The notes beneath the pieces are model-generated. The model did no database searches. It saw only the letters and a list, made by a program, of their open reading frames with translations, and was not told where the DNA came from. Positions 46,172 to 57,324 of a stretch of 64,000 nt of DNA are shown piece after piece. Where the stretch lies: the NCBI GenBank assembly GCA_035772405.1, contig JAYKKM010000263.1, positions 3,320,001-3,384,000 of the forward strand, given 5' to 3'. The translations under genes were made by a program, and so were the position numbers. Source of the stretch: Chrysogorgia sp. JL179-B06. Lineage: Eukaryota > Cnidaria > Anthozoa > Scleralcyonacea > Chrysogorgiidae. Positions within the stretch are counted from its first letter, which is position 1. The number at the start of each line of letters is the position of its first letter.

Positions 46172-46812
46172 AATCTCCTAAAAGTCTGAACTGAACAGAT
46201 AAATCGAGTTTTAGTTTAGATCATATTGGGCACTTAACAATTCAAAATAAAATGTAAATTATATATTTTTCTTACCTTTTTTCCAACAAAATGCACTTTA
46301 GTTGTCAAAGAAACCATTTGTTGATATTTTGTCCACTATTTTACATCGATTGCAAGAGAACATTACATTATTCAATGGTATCTACAAGCCTTCTAGTGAA
46401 AAAACCTTGTGCTCAGCACGATGACTGCTGACCACATTTTTAGGTTATCGCCTGACCAACAGTTAAATTTCCCTCTTTTACAAGGTTTTATGAAGTGAGA
46501 ATTCTTTTTTACTTAGCTAGAGATAATGCCATATTCAATTAGTTTTATTTTAGCACAAATATACAAGAAAGATGTCCATTTTTATTTATTTTTATACCAC
46601 CTATACATTTGGGAATCCTACTTGATTTGCCTTTTGTAGTGATTGATAACATTTAAGCCTGACTTTGTGTACAACTTAATCATTTTTAACTAATCATTTA
46701 GCAATTACATAATTTTTTACAAAAATAAGCCAAATTACTAACCCTCCCCCTAAAATGTCCAAAAGTGACCCCCCTTGACGAATTTCACTTGGCTTGCCTA
46801 CATCAAAAGCTA
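46172..46812. other. 5' flank inside the element, no gene
   Basis: AT-rich upstream region of the minus-strand gene, presumably containing its promoter, ending in a C-rich tract (CCCTCCCCC, 46743) next to the right inverted repeat. Confidence 0.4.
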
Positions 46813-46864
46813 TCTCTGCCAAATTTCATGCTTTTACTCCCTCTGTCACGATTTCACCTATTTT

Positions 46865-47998
46865 TCACCAACTAATGGTTTCTTTGGTGGAAGAACCAAT
46901 GCGACTCGACTCTTCCACGAGACTCAGGCTGACGAGAAAATCCGTTACGTAGATTTCTGTAGCTTATACCCCTCCAGAAATAATTACGGAGAACTTTCAA
47001 CCAATCGACGAGTATTTTGGTATGATTAAATGCAGGGCCGGATTTACCTATGGGCAAGACTGGGCAGTTGCCCAGGGTCCTCCACATTTTTCATGGGAAA
47101 AAATTGTAACGAAAAATGTATTTGTGAGTGCCTACATGAATGGTATAGTATATACAGTTTATAGATCTACTGTTAGCTTATTCAGATTCTTTACACTTGA
47201 AACATAGGAACCAGATTCTTATGTAGATTGATCATGATGTTTATACATGTACATTTTTATTCAGATTATTTGTACTTGAAAAATATACTTTATGGGTGAC
47301 TGTAAATATGTTTTGTCATCATTTTAGTATTCTAAGTTTGAGGGGGCCTCCACTACTGAAGGCTGCCCAGGGCCTCCACATATCTAAATCCGGCCCTGGT
47401 TAAATGTTCTGTTCTTCCTCCTCGTTGGCTTATATCATCCAGTGCTCCCATACCGCACTCAAGGGAAGCTCATGATGCCTCTGTCGTTCCTGCGCCGATA
47501 CCCTCCAACAAGAACCTTGCAACCATTCCGACGCCGACCGGACTCTTCATGGAACCTGGGTCACCTTAGAGCTCCAGAAAGCGTTCGAGAAAGGGTACAG
47601 TCTACTCAAAGTCGACGAGAACATATAGATGGGCTCTTCAAAGATTATGTGGACACATTCCTCACAATAAAGCAGGAGGCTAGTGGCTTTCCTGCAGATT
47701 GCGATACCGTGAAGAAGGCCCAATACATTGCCGACTATGCTGCGAAAGAAGGAATCCAGCTGGATTCGAACCAGATCACGAAGAATCCTGGTCTGAGGGT
47801 GCTGGCTAAGCTGATGCTTAATTCCTTTTGGGGTAAGTAAGATTTTAATCGTAATTTAATTAAAACCACAATTACTAATCTTTTCTCATGGGTAAATTTG
47901 CGCAGCGCCCTAATGTGACTCAGGTTAAGATCATCTCGGATCCAGCTGATTACTTCGACCTCCTTTCCAGCGATAAAGTCAACGTGATCGATGCCAAC
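46865..47998 (+). pseudogene. Polinton 1 DNA polymerase B, middle part
   Basis: This is a protein-primed family-B polymerase fragment. FFGGRTNATRLFHETQADEK and then RYVDFCSLYPSRNNYGE hold the SLYP motif (Pol A). The frame then enters the hAT MITE at 47033-47398 and resumes with CSVLPPRWL. After shifts it reads DGLFKDYVDTFLTIKQEASG, NPGLRVLAKLMLNSFWGKFA (the Pol B KxxxNSxYG-like region) and DYFDLLSSDKVNVIDAN, where the Gypsy LTR begins (47999). A roughly 58-bp extra piece (about 47835-47893, GGGTAA at both sides) splits NSFWG from KFAQRP. The N-terminal exonuclease half of this copy is not in the window. Confidence 0.75.
47033..47398. mobile_element. hAT-type MITE inside polymerase B
   Basis: Ends CAGGGCCGGATTTA (47033) and TAAATCCGGCCCTG (to 47398). 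The flanks ATTAAATG and GTTAAATG form an 8-bp duplication with one change. The polymerase frame is continuous when the element is disregarded, confirming the boundaries. No coding. Confidence 0.8.
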
Positions 47999-48138
47999 TG
48001 TAATGTTCTTTATGTTAACTTTTGTATCTTATTTACAGAAACTGTCAATCTCAATCTAAGTCCTTCTGCTGTGCTCTCTAGTTCCTTATATGGAGTCTAG
48101 TATTCATTATGTTACTTACATAAAGTATCATCATTATA
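47999..48138 (-). repeat. Gypsy 3' LTR
   Basis: 140 bp. Matches the other LTR closely apart from a roughly 30-bp deletion around 48070 ('CTTCTGCTGTGCTCTC' against a longer C/T-rich stretch). Next to it, on the minus strand, is a polypurine tract AAACAAAGGGGAGTAA (about 48154-48139), which confirms orientation. Confidence 0.85.
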
Positions 48139-48203
48139 TTACTCCCCTTTGTTTTTCTAAAACAAAACATTAACTATTTAGCTAAATGTTATATCAAGAG
48201 AGT

Positions 48204-49105
48204 TTATGAACAAATGTTATGTCCATATCTTTCTGGCTGCTTTCGGTTCCTTTCAGATCTTCGTACTGGTCCAGGTGTCGGACCATTACCATCATGGTTT
48301 TCGTTGCTGTTGCCATTGTTATGTTGGTTGTGTGATGTTACATCGTCCTCGCCGTCCTCGGACATGTTGTCCTTGTCTGACGTGTGCGTTTGTGGTATTT
48401 GTTTGCAGTGTGAAACATTTCGTCTCATTACATGTCCGTCCTTGTTTATGGCAGTTATCTCACTGTTGTTCCTACACGTTACAGTATAAGGTGTTGTACT
48501 GAAATTAGGTGTTAATTTATTTTGTTTTTGTTGGCGTATCAGTACACAGTCTCCAACTTTAATTCCACTCTTCTTGCAGTGCCGTCTCGTATACGCATAT
48601 TGTTTATTGTACTTTTGCTTCCTGTCCTCGTTTTTTTTCGCTTCCCTATGACGATTAACCACCCTTTTTTCTTCAAAATGGGCAGCTTGCCTTGGACAGT
48701 GCGGTTGAAAAGCAGTTCTGCTGGTGACACACCCGTGGTACTGTGTGGCGTGGTACAATATTGCAACAAGAATCTTTGCAACTCTTGTCGCCAGGGACGT
48801 CCTTCAATCTTGGCAGTCTTTAGGGCTTTGCCAAGAGGCTGCATGAAACGTTCTACAGGTGCATTGCCCTGTGGCCACTTTGGGGTGGAAAATTCGGCCG
48901 TAATTCCCAAGGTTTGTAAATATCGATAATATTCTTCCCCATTAAATGGTGGACCATTATCAGATCTGATGGTGGTTGGGATACCATGCACCGCAAATAT
49001 TTTGTCTAATTTGGGAATCACCACAGAAGCTTTGGTGGACCCAACTATTTCGACTTCTGGGAATCTTGAATAACGATCAAGTACAACTAATAGGGACCTT
49101 AAGCA
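48204..49105 (-). pseudogene. Gypsy integrase, C-terminal part
   Basis: Minus strand: LLVVLDRYSRFPEVEIVGST, IRSDNGPPFNGEEY (second catalytic D), NAPVERFMQPLGKALKTAKI (catalytic E) and LQYCTTPHSTTGVSPAELLF. After a frame change near 48640 come the C-terminal part KVGDCVLIRQQKQNKLTPNF and a GPVRRSERNRKQPERYG tail. The first catalytic D and everything upstream are missing, because the sequence changes abruptly near 49105. This is where the inserted block joins the Gypsy element. Confidence 0.75.
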
Positions 49106-49630
49106 TTCAGAACGTTGACGTCGCGGACGTACCCCGGAAGTAAATTTCATAAATTTGTCAGCCGTTGTCATGGATACAGCGGCCGTCTGTGGGGCTGTGT
49201 TACGTCTCCGACGCAGGATTGCTGAATTTGCCGTCGTGGAGACAACGTTGTTAAAAAGCCTGATTATTTTTAACTAGACACGTTGAAACAAACTCAATTG
49301 ACAGGTAGGTTTGAGTTCAAAGCATGTATTTTTAATTTCCGTATGTGTAAGATATATATGTTATTGTATTTATTGTGATTATGTTCAAAACATATAGCAT
49401 GTCATATATTTGTCTTTTCAGACGTACAGTCGCTTTACTTGCCTAAGCGATGTCAAGTTTGGTTTCTCTGCCGGAAAAAACAGGGTTAAGGTATGTTATA
49501 TATTTGGAGTCGCACGAAAAAACAATTCTTATTTCACGTTACCTCGTATTTTCGCAACTTTTACTAAAATTGTTTTTAAAAATTCTCCCGCTGTATTTTT
49601 TACAATGTCATTTTTTGTTTATCATATATT
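49106..49630. other. Left edge of the block inserted in the Gypsy element
   Basis: Holds TTACTTCCGGG on the minus strand (about 49137-49127), also found at the block's other edge in inverted orientation (about 57690-57701). An exon-like stretch lies between TTTTCAG (49422) and GTATGT (49490). No protein family recognised. Confidence 0.35.
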
Positions 49631-49631
49631 T

Positions 49632-49708
49632 AACAATTATACCATGTAGGCGCGCAGCGCCGAGTCGGCTATCAGCCATATACGACGAGAGCGAATGGTA
49701 TAATTGTT
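49632..49708. repeat. Hairpin at the 3' end of Crypton-type copy B
   Basis: Arms AACAATTATACCAT (49632-49645) and ATGGTATAATTGTT (49695-49708) pair perfectly. The inner segment GGCTATCAGCCATATACGAC matches the copy A hairpin. Confidence 0.7.
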
Positions 49709-49852
49709 TTATAATATAGCCATCCACTATATAATAAGCCAACAATGTATTAACAATTCCACAATAATTAAATACTAATGACATAAACAAATGACATAAA
49801 CAAATGACGTTTCCGCCATGGCGCTTCCGTCCTGCTACTTCCGTCATGCGTA

Positions 49853-50808
49853 GTGCAAATTATATTTATGTACATTCGTATTTATAAAAACAAACAGGGA
49901 ATTGGACGTTCATCGTATTCGTGTGGACAAAAAGTACAAGCTTTGTGGACAAAAAGTACAAGCCTTGTGAAACTTAACCTGGCTGGGCAAAGATTTTCCA
50001 ATCGGACTCGTCTTCGACGTCGGCTAAACCGCCTTAGTGGTTTTTTGTTGACGGGATTGAACCTGCGACCTCCGGTTCAACTCGAAATATAACTTGCCGT
50101 CTGCTCTGTTGATCTTTTGTTGATCATCATTAGGCTTAAGTTTCCTCTGGTTTTCTCTTCCTCGTCGTCCCAAGTAAAGGCCAAGGTAAAACCAAACGGT
50201 ACGAAGCAATTGTGATGGATCAGGCTGGACATAATTCGCCACTGTCAAACAACAACTTGATTTGCCTCTGGATTATTGGCTTTTTGTGGACCAAACCGGC
50301 GATTTTCACAGTTTTCCTAAGGTCTTTCACGAACGCATCTAACACTGAATTTGCTTCGGTAAAAGTAGTGTCGAAATGGCTTGTTGTTGGGAGCATTTCT
50401 CAAGAATTTGTCAACTTTTTTATTGTAAATACGAACCGTCAACTTGCCTGGCAGATGTATGAAACACCTTAAAGCAAGTGTTTATCTCTGCTTTTGTCAT
50501 CCCTGTGATGTACAAACCGCCAGAAAAATTGGAAGAGGCAAACAAATTCAAAATTTAATGTAATTAATTTAATTTCTACCTTTATCTCTTTTCTTTTAAA
50601 ACTTTACACTACTTTTCAGTCGTTTCATGTCAAATTTAATTTCAAAACCACCCCTTATTTTGGAAAAGGCTAATTTTTAGTTTGCTTTACTTATCATTAA
50701 ATATTTTCATAACATATGTTGTTTTTTTTTTGGTATTATCAGTGGTATTGCATTCTCAAGAAGGGTTTTTATTTCTTGTTCATCAAGCTGAGCAAAACGG
50801 TCAACCAT
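49853..50808 (-). pseudogene. Crypton-type recombinase, copy B, internally deleted
   Basis: The N-terminus from ATG at 50808 reads MVDRFAQLDEQEIKTLLENA, parallel to copy A. The arginine box reads VWFYLGLYLGRRGRENQRKL and then KLYFELNRR (50248-50024). The HxxR, GH and tyrosine part is absent. In its place is a 22-bp tandem repeat (ACAAAAAGTACAAGC, twice, 49925-49965). Copies A and B share both flanks, so B is a shortened sibling. Confidence 0.65.
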
Positions 50809-50880
50809 TTTGTATTTTTATTGCTTTCATTTACTCACCGTAAATCAGATCGCAGAACAGCTCATATACAGTATTATTTA

Positions 50881-51072
50881 AGAAATAGAAAACATTTTCC
50901 GTGTTTACATGCAGTTATATAAACACGAGTGGAAGTTTGGGAGAACGAGAAATCATAGTGGGAACACGAGCCCGTAGGGCGAGTGTTTCCACGCGATTTC
51001 GAGTTCTCCCAAACTTCCACGAGTGTTTATATTATAACGTATGGGAACACGGATAAAAATGTTTTCTATTTC
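50881..51072. mobile_element. Foldback MITE (about 190 bp)
   Basis: AGAAATAGAAAACATTTT at the left mirrors AAAATGTTTTCTATTTCT at the right. Further in, AAACACGAGTGGAAGTTTGG then GAGAACGAGAAATC mirror the other arm. Arms about 80 bp, loop about 30 bp. Confidence 0.7.
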
Positions 51073-51167
51073 TTTTATAAAATAACCCGTAGAAAGAAAA
51101 TAAAATGTACAAATATCTTTTTTATCAACACGTAAATTCTCCTTACTGCATATGATGGCGCCGTGAT

Positions 51168-51262
51168 GCCTAATTGATTGCTAATTGATGGCGTATGGTG
51201 GCTAATTGATGGCGTATGGTGGCTAATTGATGGCGTATGGTGGCTAATTGATGGCGTATCAC
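51168..51262. repeat. 21-bp tandem repeat
   Basis: GCTAATTGATGGCGTATGGT plus one base is repeated about four times with almost no variation, upstream of the Myb-like gene's first exon. Confidence 0.75.
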
Positions 51263-51390
51263 GATGGCATAATCCATCCATGTTATATAGCCTGATATAA
51301 ACACGGTAACTGACCGTATCACAGCGTGCGTAAGACACGACTTATTTTATAAATATATATATATATTATTTGTTTTTTAACAGTTATAGA

Positions 51391-52158
51391 ATGGAGTGGA
51401 ATGAAAGGAAAGACTTGCTGTTATGTCACGAAGTTTTGCAGATGGAGCCCTATAAAATAAGAGAAAAAACAGTGAACCGAGCCCAAGCATGGTCAACAAT
51501 AGCAGATAACTTAAACAAACATCCAGACTTTAAAGTGAGCAAGAGATCTATCCTGGACCATTTTTCAGGGCTTGTTGACAAATTCAAAAAGAAAACATCA
51601 AAAGAGCTCAGTGCAAGCGGAATAAGCCCTGAACCAACTGAGTTGGACAGACTGCTAGAGGAAATAACAGAAAGGATGGAGGCAAGTGAACAGATCAGAG
51701 ATGACGAAGATGAAAAAGCAAAAGTACAACTAGAGCAAAAGAAAGCTCAGGATATCAGGTTGAAAGCAATGGAAGTCCTCAGCCAAACAAAAAAGAGGTC
51801 AGAAGAGGAACAAGAATCCAGTAAGCCCAAATGCAAAAAAATAAGATCAAATGGCTCTGAGGTTGTAGCATATTTACGGGAGAGAGCAAATGAGGAGATG
51901 GTATTGAAAGAGAGGGATGTGGAAATAAGATCGAAGCAGGTGGAAAAGGAATCTAACAGGCAACAACAACTTGACCAACAGCATAATGACCTCATGCAGA
52001 TGTTATTCACTCAACAGCAACAGCAACAACAGCAGCAACAACAGCAACAACAGCAGCAACAACAGCAGCAGCAGTTTATGCAAATGCAAACCACCATGGC
52101 TCAGCAGCAACAACAGCAATATCAAATGCTGATGGCTATATTGGAAAAAAAAAGTTAA
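51391..52158 (+). CDS. Harbinger Myb/SANT-like DNA-binding protein with poly-Q
   Basis: A 255-residue protein from ATG at 51391, which follows a TTTTTTAACAG acceptor, so an upstream non-coding exon is likely. Residues 1-80 (EWNERKDLLLCHEVLQMEPY, then WSTIADNLNKH) form a Myb/SANT-like trihelix domain. The middle is highly charged coiled coil. The C-terminus holds a run of about 21 glutamines encoded by CAG/CAA (52012-52074) and QMLMAILEKKS. In Harbinger transposons a Myb-like partner brings the transposase to the nucleus and to the element ends. The transposase gene converges from the other side. The frame is intact. Confidence 0.8.
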   Translation: MEWNERKDLLLCHEVLQMEPYKIREKTVNRAQAWSTIADNLNKHPDFKVSKRSILDHFSGLVDKFKKKTSKELSASGISPEPTELDRLLEEITERMEASEQIRDDEDEKAKVQLEQKKAQDIRLKAMEVLSQTKKRSEEEQESSKPKCKKIRSNGSEVVAYLRERANEEMVLKERDVEIRSKQVEKESNRQQQLDQQHNDLMQMLFTQQQQQQQQQQQQQQQQQQQQQFMQMQTTMAQQQQQQYQMLMAILEKKS

Positions 52159-52402
52159 TTTTATACACAATGTCTATCAAGTTTTATGCATTCATTTCCA
52201 CAAAATATATATCATTTAATATATTTAAGAATCATTGATTTACATTATATCTTAATTGTGTTACATATTATTGCAATAAAAATGGAGATTTAAATTGAAC
52301 AATTTATTTAAAATATTTCACTGAGAGTTCATGTATATTTATATACTTAATAAACAAGAAAATTAATTAACATTACAACAAAATTATTATATAATAATGT
52401 AC

Positions 52403-54225
52403 TTAAGCAAAGTATTCTTCAAGAGAAGGTGGATCCACAGTAAAGAATTTTGCTGTCCCATTGCTATACATACATGTTAAAGCATTCCTTAACAATGCAC
52501 TGACTACATAATGCTTTCCAACAGCACTTAAACCAATTTTTAGATTTTTTTTAAAATCAATAAATTTAAATGATCCAACAATATCACCAAAGATCCACTC
52601 AACTGATGAGCGGACCACACTCATTGACTTGTTGAACTGTTCCATTGGAGCAGTGAGTGGAGTATCTCTGAATGGTGCCTGTAAATGAAGTTTCATTGGG
52701 TATGCAGGGTCACCATACAGGCAATATGGCATACCAGTTGGGCTTATGGCATTCATTTCCAAATCTTGTAGCAGCCTGGAATCCTTCAGCATTGCTGCAT
52801 CATGCTTTTTACCCTCTGTAATTTCACAAAGAAAACTAGTTATTTCAGTATACCTGTTGTTAAAAATCCTGTTTTTGTGGAAAAAGCCAGCCGGGGAAAA
52901 ACCCAAGTTCAATTTGTAATACTGGTTACACATCAGGAATTTTTATATATTTTCATAATTTTTATGATTTTTAGGCCCTTATATTGGTTAAATGTTGTGT
53001 GGCATGAATATAGTCAGGGAAATAATGATGAAATTGAATGACTATAAAGACATGGAAGAATGACTAAGCATGCTTTTTTGTAAGAGAGCAAATATTTTTA
53101 ATAGTTATAACAAATTGTAATTGTATGTTTTTAATTAGTTTTTTATATAATAATAATTAAGTTGTTTGTTTATTACTATACTACAGAAGCAACCCAGGCA
53201 AACGTCATGACTTACTATACATATTTTATTCTATTATAAGGCCCTGTTTACAAGGAGGTAGGGCCACTCCCTAACACCCAGGTTACCAGAAAGAGGATCC
53301 AGGTCACCCAGCAAGAGGGTCAAAGTTAGCACAGGTTTTTATGCAGTCACCAAGTTAGTCATAATCATCACAAAACTGGTACAAGAAAAGTACAAGAGCT
53401 AGGGTAAAACAGGGCCTAATTTGTATATATATATACAGTGAACTCTCAGGCGGACACCTTCGGGCCAAATTTGTTGTCCGCCTTGGAGAGGTGTCCGCCT
53501 TAGAGTTTTATCATAGAAAATAATGTAAAATATATGTATATATATATATAGTAAGTTAGAACTCAGACAAGCAGTTTCATTACAAATAAAACATAAATAA
53601 CTGAACTATTAAATGCTATAAAACTTAATACTATGAACATTTAATAAAGCAATAATAAAGCTTACCTACAGGACCATACAGGTGGGCGACCAGTCCATTT
53701 GGTAGTGTAACAGACTGGAATTTTAAAGCATGGACTCTTTTGTGCCCGTTATACACGATTTTTTGGTTTATGCCTGGCCTGCAAATCGGTCGGACAGTCC
53801 CATCCACGAAACCAAAGCAATTTGTTAGTGCAGCTCCTTTAGCCGCTACAGCATCAGCATATAACTGGAGATTACCTTGACTCAATAGTTCAGCATTCCA
53901 TTCAGTTATCTTCCTGTGATGGTTTTCATAAATCCAATCCTCAAAATGATTAGTAATCATGCTGATTTCTGGCACTGCACGACCAAATCGGTGAATCATG
54001 TCGCTGTATCGACAGGGGTAAGACAGTCGTCGCAACACCATGCAAAGTCCCTCGATTCTATCTGCCCTTGTACGTTGATGGCAGCTCAAACCATCTGGTA
54101 ACCTGAACGCATCGGCCAGACGAGGTATGTCGAGTTTGCGTACTCTAAATTCTCGATAACACTCAGTTTCGTCCATGTCGTCGAGGTTGAAGCGATTGTA
54201 ATCTTTGTGTGGAAATGTCGGGTTC
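52403..54225 (-). CDS. PIF/Harbinger transposase, 5'-truncated, two exons
   Basis: Exon 1 (about 54225-53666): FNLDDMDETECYREFRVRKL, EGLCMVLRRLSYPCRYSDMI, NCFGFVDGTVRPICRPG (first catalytic D), GHKRVHALKFQSVTLPNGLV, then donor GTAAGC. Intron 53665-52816, ending TTACAG. Exon 2 (52815-52403): GKKHDAAMLKDSRLL, CLYGDPAYPMKLHLQAPF (second D), VRSSVEWIFGDIVGSFKFID (E). The stop follows DPPSLEEYFA. The DDE triad and both exons are intact. The N-terminal end is fused in frame to Polinton 2 polymerase sequence, without its own start codon. The intron contains one end of a pogo/Tigger-like MITE (53437-53507). Confidence 0.78.
53437..53510. mobile_element. Partial pogo/Tigger-like MITE in the transposase intron
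   Basis: CAGTGAACTCTCAGGCGGAC after TATATATA, followed by GTCCGCCTTGGAGAGG and GTCCGCCTTAGAGTT. Only one outer end is recognisable. Confidence 0.45.
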
Positions 54226-57200
54226 TTAGAGACACTGGCATCGAAATTCTCGGTAATAATACGTGGATGTCCTACAATTGTCCGAGTCATTTTGTTGCAC
54301 CAGGGGTACAAGGAGGTAAAGTCGACGTATCTATGAGAAAAAGGACTATTTAGAATCATCCTCAGATTTACTGGGGGTGTACTCGTAACATACCTTATCT
54401 TCTCATCTTCCTTGCATTCGTGAAATAGTTTGGCTGCGTTGGTTCTGCCCCCATAGAAAGCATCTCGAGGTTCCAAAGGATTAGCCAGATCGTAAGTATC
54501 AAAATACCGTTTCATATCCTCATCTTCTTTCAATTCTCGCATTATATCGCATTCCCATACTTCAACAACTTGATAACCACGGGCTTCAAGGTACAACGTC
54601 TTCTCCACCGTGCTTTGCTGGAGTTCGTGCATAGTCTTATCACTGACGGGGTTCACGGTGTCTCGCGCATAGCATCTTAAACATCCTATAAGAAAAAATA
54701 TCAGATTAACTTTTATCAAGGGATTAAGTTAACCAACCGTTCCAGAACAAGCAACCTATAAGAAAAATATTTATCTATGGAATAAAAAGAACTTACCGTG
54801 CCAGAAACATCCATTGATTTCGTAGGCTGTGTTTGTCTCTTGATGATACCCATCCAAAAGATAAGTATCAACACGTTTTTCTCCTGCGTTTCGCGCATGT
54901 TGGATGTAAAGGTCTTCTTTTTCTGCCTTATACGAGAGCCATTTCAATGCGAGGAGGGATTGCTTGTCTTTTGGACGGTAACCGAGTGGTGGAATGACCG
55001 CAACGGTATTTTCTTTGAGGAACTTCGTTCGAAACACGAGATGACAGGCAGATGCGATGGTGAGACATTCTGCAAACGGATCTATGTCTGTGACATCCCG
55101 GAACAGTTCGCGAAATTCAAGACAGGAACGACGTAAAATATCCACATCAGATTGACAATAACTTAGAATTTCTCTCTGGAAATCAAACATGTAGTCAGTC
55201 TCCTTCAATTCGTTGTGCCATTGTAGGAACTTCTCTTTCTCCTCAGGCGACATTCCATCCGGATTGTAATATGGACTCGGAGGCAAAGGACCAATGTACT
55301 TTTCGTTCTCCTTTCGGTTGAACAGATGGGGAAAGTAACCTTTGGCAAGTTCGTCCAATCCAAATGTTTTGGGGAAATCAGCAAGTCTCATTGGTATGAA
55401 GCATAGCGAATCGATGAATTTGATCTTGAACTGTGGCACCGTTATTGAAAGGACCTTTGCACCGCGCGTGATAACTTCTGGGATAATAGCGTTTGCATGT
55501 AGATATTGGAGGATGAAGTAACTATCGTAACCTTGGAGGTTATGGGCTAGCACTGTACAATTAGCATGTTCCTTTGTAAATAACCACTCGCAGAACTCAT
55601 TTGTCGTGTTATCCCCTTCGAATACCCATTCGTCACCTGCTTCGTTCTGTATCACGCATAAGTTTGGTTCATGGTTACCGTTCTCTTGGCGACACTCAAA
55701 GTCAAAGAAGAGCAGCTGATCATAGAATTTGATCTCTCGAGTCGCATGTAACATTGATGATTCTCGGTGTTGACATGGTCTTTACAAATCTTACAGTATG
55801 TCAAGCCGCAATGATGCACATCAGGACTGAGTCGACCCCTTTCCATTACGGTACTACAACGTTTACACTTAGCGATATCCGAACAAATTGATTTTCCGTT
55901 TCCTATGTTTTGTTTGTGTCTATCGAAACATTCCACACTTCTGAAACACCGATTACAATCAACACAGGGACCCAAGAAACAAACGGACAATTTGGAAAAC
56001 GACACGATTTGCAAGCATCAGGACACATATGATCTCTTAAGTGGTCATATGCTTTTTTACAGGTATGACAATACTTCTTACGAGCAAAAAACGCAGGTAT
56101 GCTTGTGATGACATCATAATGGATATCGTGCAAAAACAAATAGATCCTTTTCTCTTTATCGGGTCCGGAAAAAACAATAGAATTTAGATGATCTTTCGAA
56201 ACAACATTAATTTGATAATCCGTCAAATACGTTTGAAACTGTTTGACTTCATCTAAACCACACGATCCTATCTCAACTCTGGCTTTTTGATGTAATTCGT
56301 TTGCCAAACGTGTTTGCATTGGATAACGATGGTTGGCTATCTGTTTATACCGATTATCCTTTTCAATTTTAACAATAGCAACAACTAAAGCTCGAGCTAA
56401 ACAAAGTTCATCTTTGTTTTGAATACGAACAATTGAGCCTTTTTTGGCCAAATGCTTTTCCAAATTAATCTCAGAACGTTTTGTACCGGTTCCGCCATGA
56501 GGCATTTCAACATGAATTAAATTAACCTTTACAGAATCATTCAAACGAAATTGCTTATTCGACTGTATGACACGCTCAATTTCAGCTAAAATTCGCTCAG
56601 GTGTAAGACGTTGACGTTGCATAAAAGGTACAGTGATAGGGGGGTCAAGCACAGGTGATTGCAAAACAAAGCGAACTTGATCATGTTCAGGAATACCTTC
56701 AGTGACGGTATTTAATAAACTCTCAAATATTTCATGAAGGCGATCATGAAACTGGGAAAGTTCCAAATGGGCAAACGTATCCGTGAACTGAACTGTATAA
56801 TCTATACCAGTAGTCTTAAACTTTTTGACTTTCACTTGTTTTGTGGCCGTTACGGTAAAAAAGTTATCGCTAACCTCGTTCGATGCACCGTCATTCACTT
56901 CATTAACTTCATTTGATGTGCTTGCACCGTCGTTCACCTCATTGATGGATCTCTTTTCCCCATGGCCTGTCTGTAGCAAAGGCTCGTCGTCTTGCCAGTC
57001 GCGATAGAAACGCTCTCTTTCTTCGGTTGGCCATTGATGAGTTAAATCATGTAGCTGCGAATCCTCATTTGCCAACATTTCCACAAGAGGCTCGTCATTA
57101 TTCCAGACAAGCAAAACATTTTCTCTTTGTCCCGGCGTCCAGGAAACGGCAAGGTTCGCAGCAAGACCCATTTGTTCGTTTTCCATACCCCATTCCAGCA

Positions 57201-57324
57201 AACGGCTAATAATTTCCACTTTCCTCTCAAACACTAAGCCTTGCTCAAACTCGTTCAACACATATAGGTTTTCCAAAGTTGTAAGCTCAGTAACTGTTTG
57301 ACATTCAGATATTTTTACGTCCAT
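54226..57324 (-). pseudogene. Polinton 2 DNA polymerase B, N-terminal and exonuclease half
   Basis: Minus strand from ATG at 57324 (MDVKISECQTVTELTTLENL). The long N-terminal region contains NEVNDGAS repeats and a conserved middle (GTGTKRSEINLEKHLAKKGS, LARALVVAIVKIEKDNRYKQ). A cysteine/histidine cluster (YCHTCKKAYDHLRDHMCPDAC) is followed by more knuckles. Frameshifts lie near 55980 and 55745. The 3'-5' exonuclease reads LLFFDFECRQ (Exo I DxE), LAHNLQGYDSYFI (Exo II) and YCQSDVDILRR (Exo III). Introns 54796-54686 and 54393-54331 are GT-AG. Then come AFYGGRTNAAKLFHECKEDE and RYVDFTSLYPWCNKM (Pol A). The gene stops being polymerase after RIITENFD (about 54240). In Polintons this polymerase replicates the element by protein priming. 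Confidence 0.8.

Larger units (their letters stand above)
41798..46852. mobile_element. TIR-bounded element carrying a FEN/XPG-like nuclease gene
   Basis: At the left ATCGTGACAGATTGAGTAAA then AGCATGAAACTTGGCAGA (from 41798). At the right the mirror image TCTGCCAAATTTCATGCTTT then TACTCCCTCTGTCACGAT (to 46852). Identity over about 40 bp is high. A G-rich/C-rich pair follows inward on each side (41900-41922; 46741-46781). Between them lies one long decayed minus-strand gene (46171-42125). I found no clear target duplication, so the true ends may lie somewhat further out. The plus-strand Polinton polymerase frame starts about 20 bp beyond the right end. Confidence 0.6.

Noticed and set aside
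48522..48929. Plus-strand 135-codon open frame
   Set aside because: It overlaps the integrase gene on the other strand, where the catalytic motifs are.
51168..51262. CRISPR-like array
   Set aside because: The 21-bp units are directly adjacent with no spacers, so it is a simple tandem repeat in an animal genome.
54798..55136. Plus-strand 112-codon open frame
   Set aside because: It is antisense to the polymerase exonuclease domain and has no recognisable feature.
54226..57324. An integrated adenovirus-like or other animal virus genome
   Set aside because: The exonuclease and polymerase motifs, the packaging ATPase and the neighbouring small genes fit Polinton/Maverick transposons, and the gene has spliceosomal introns.
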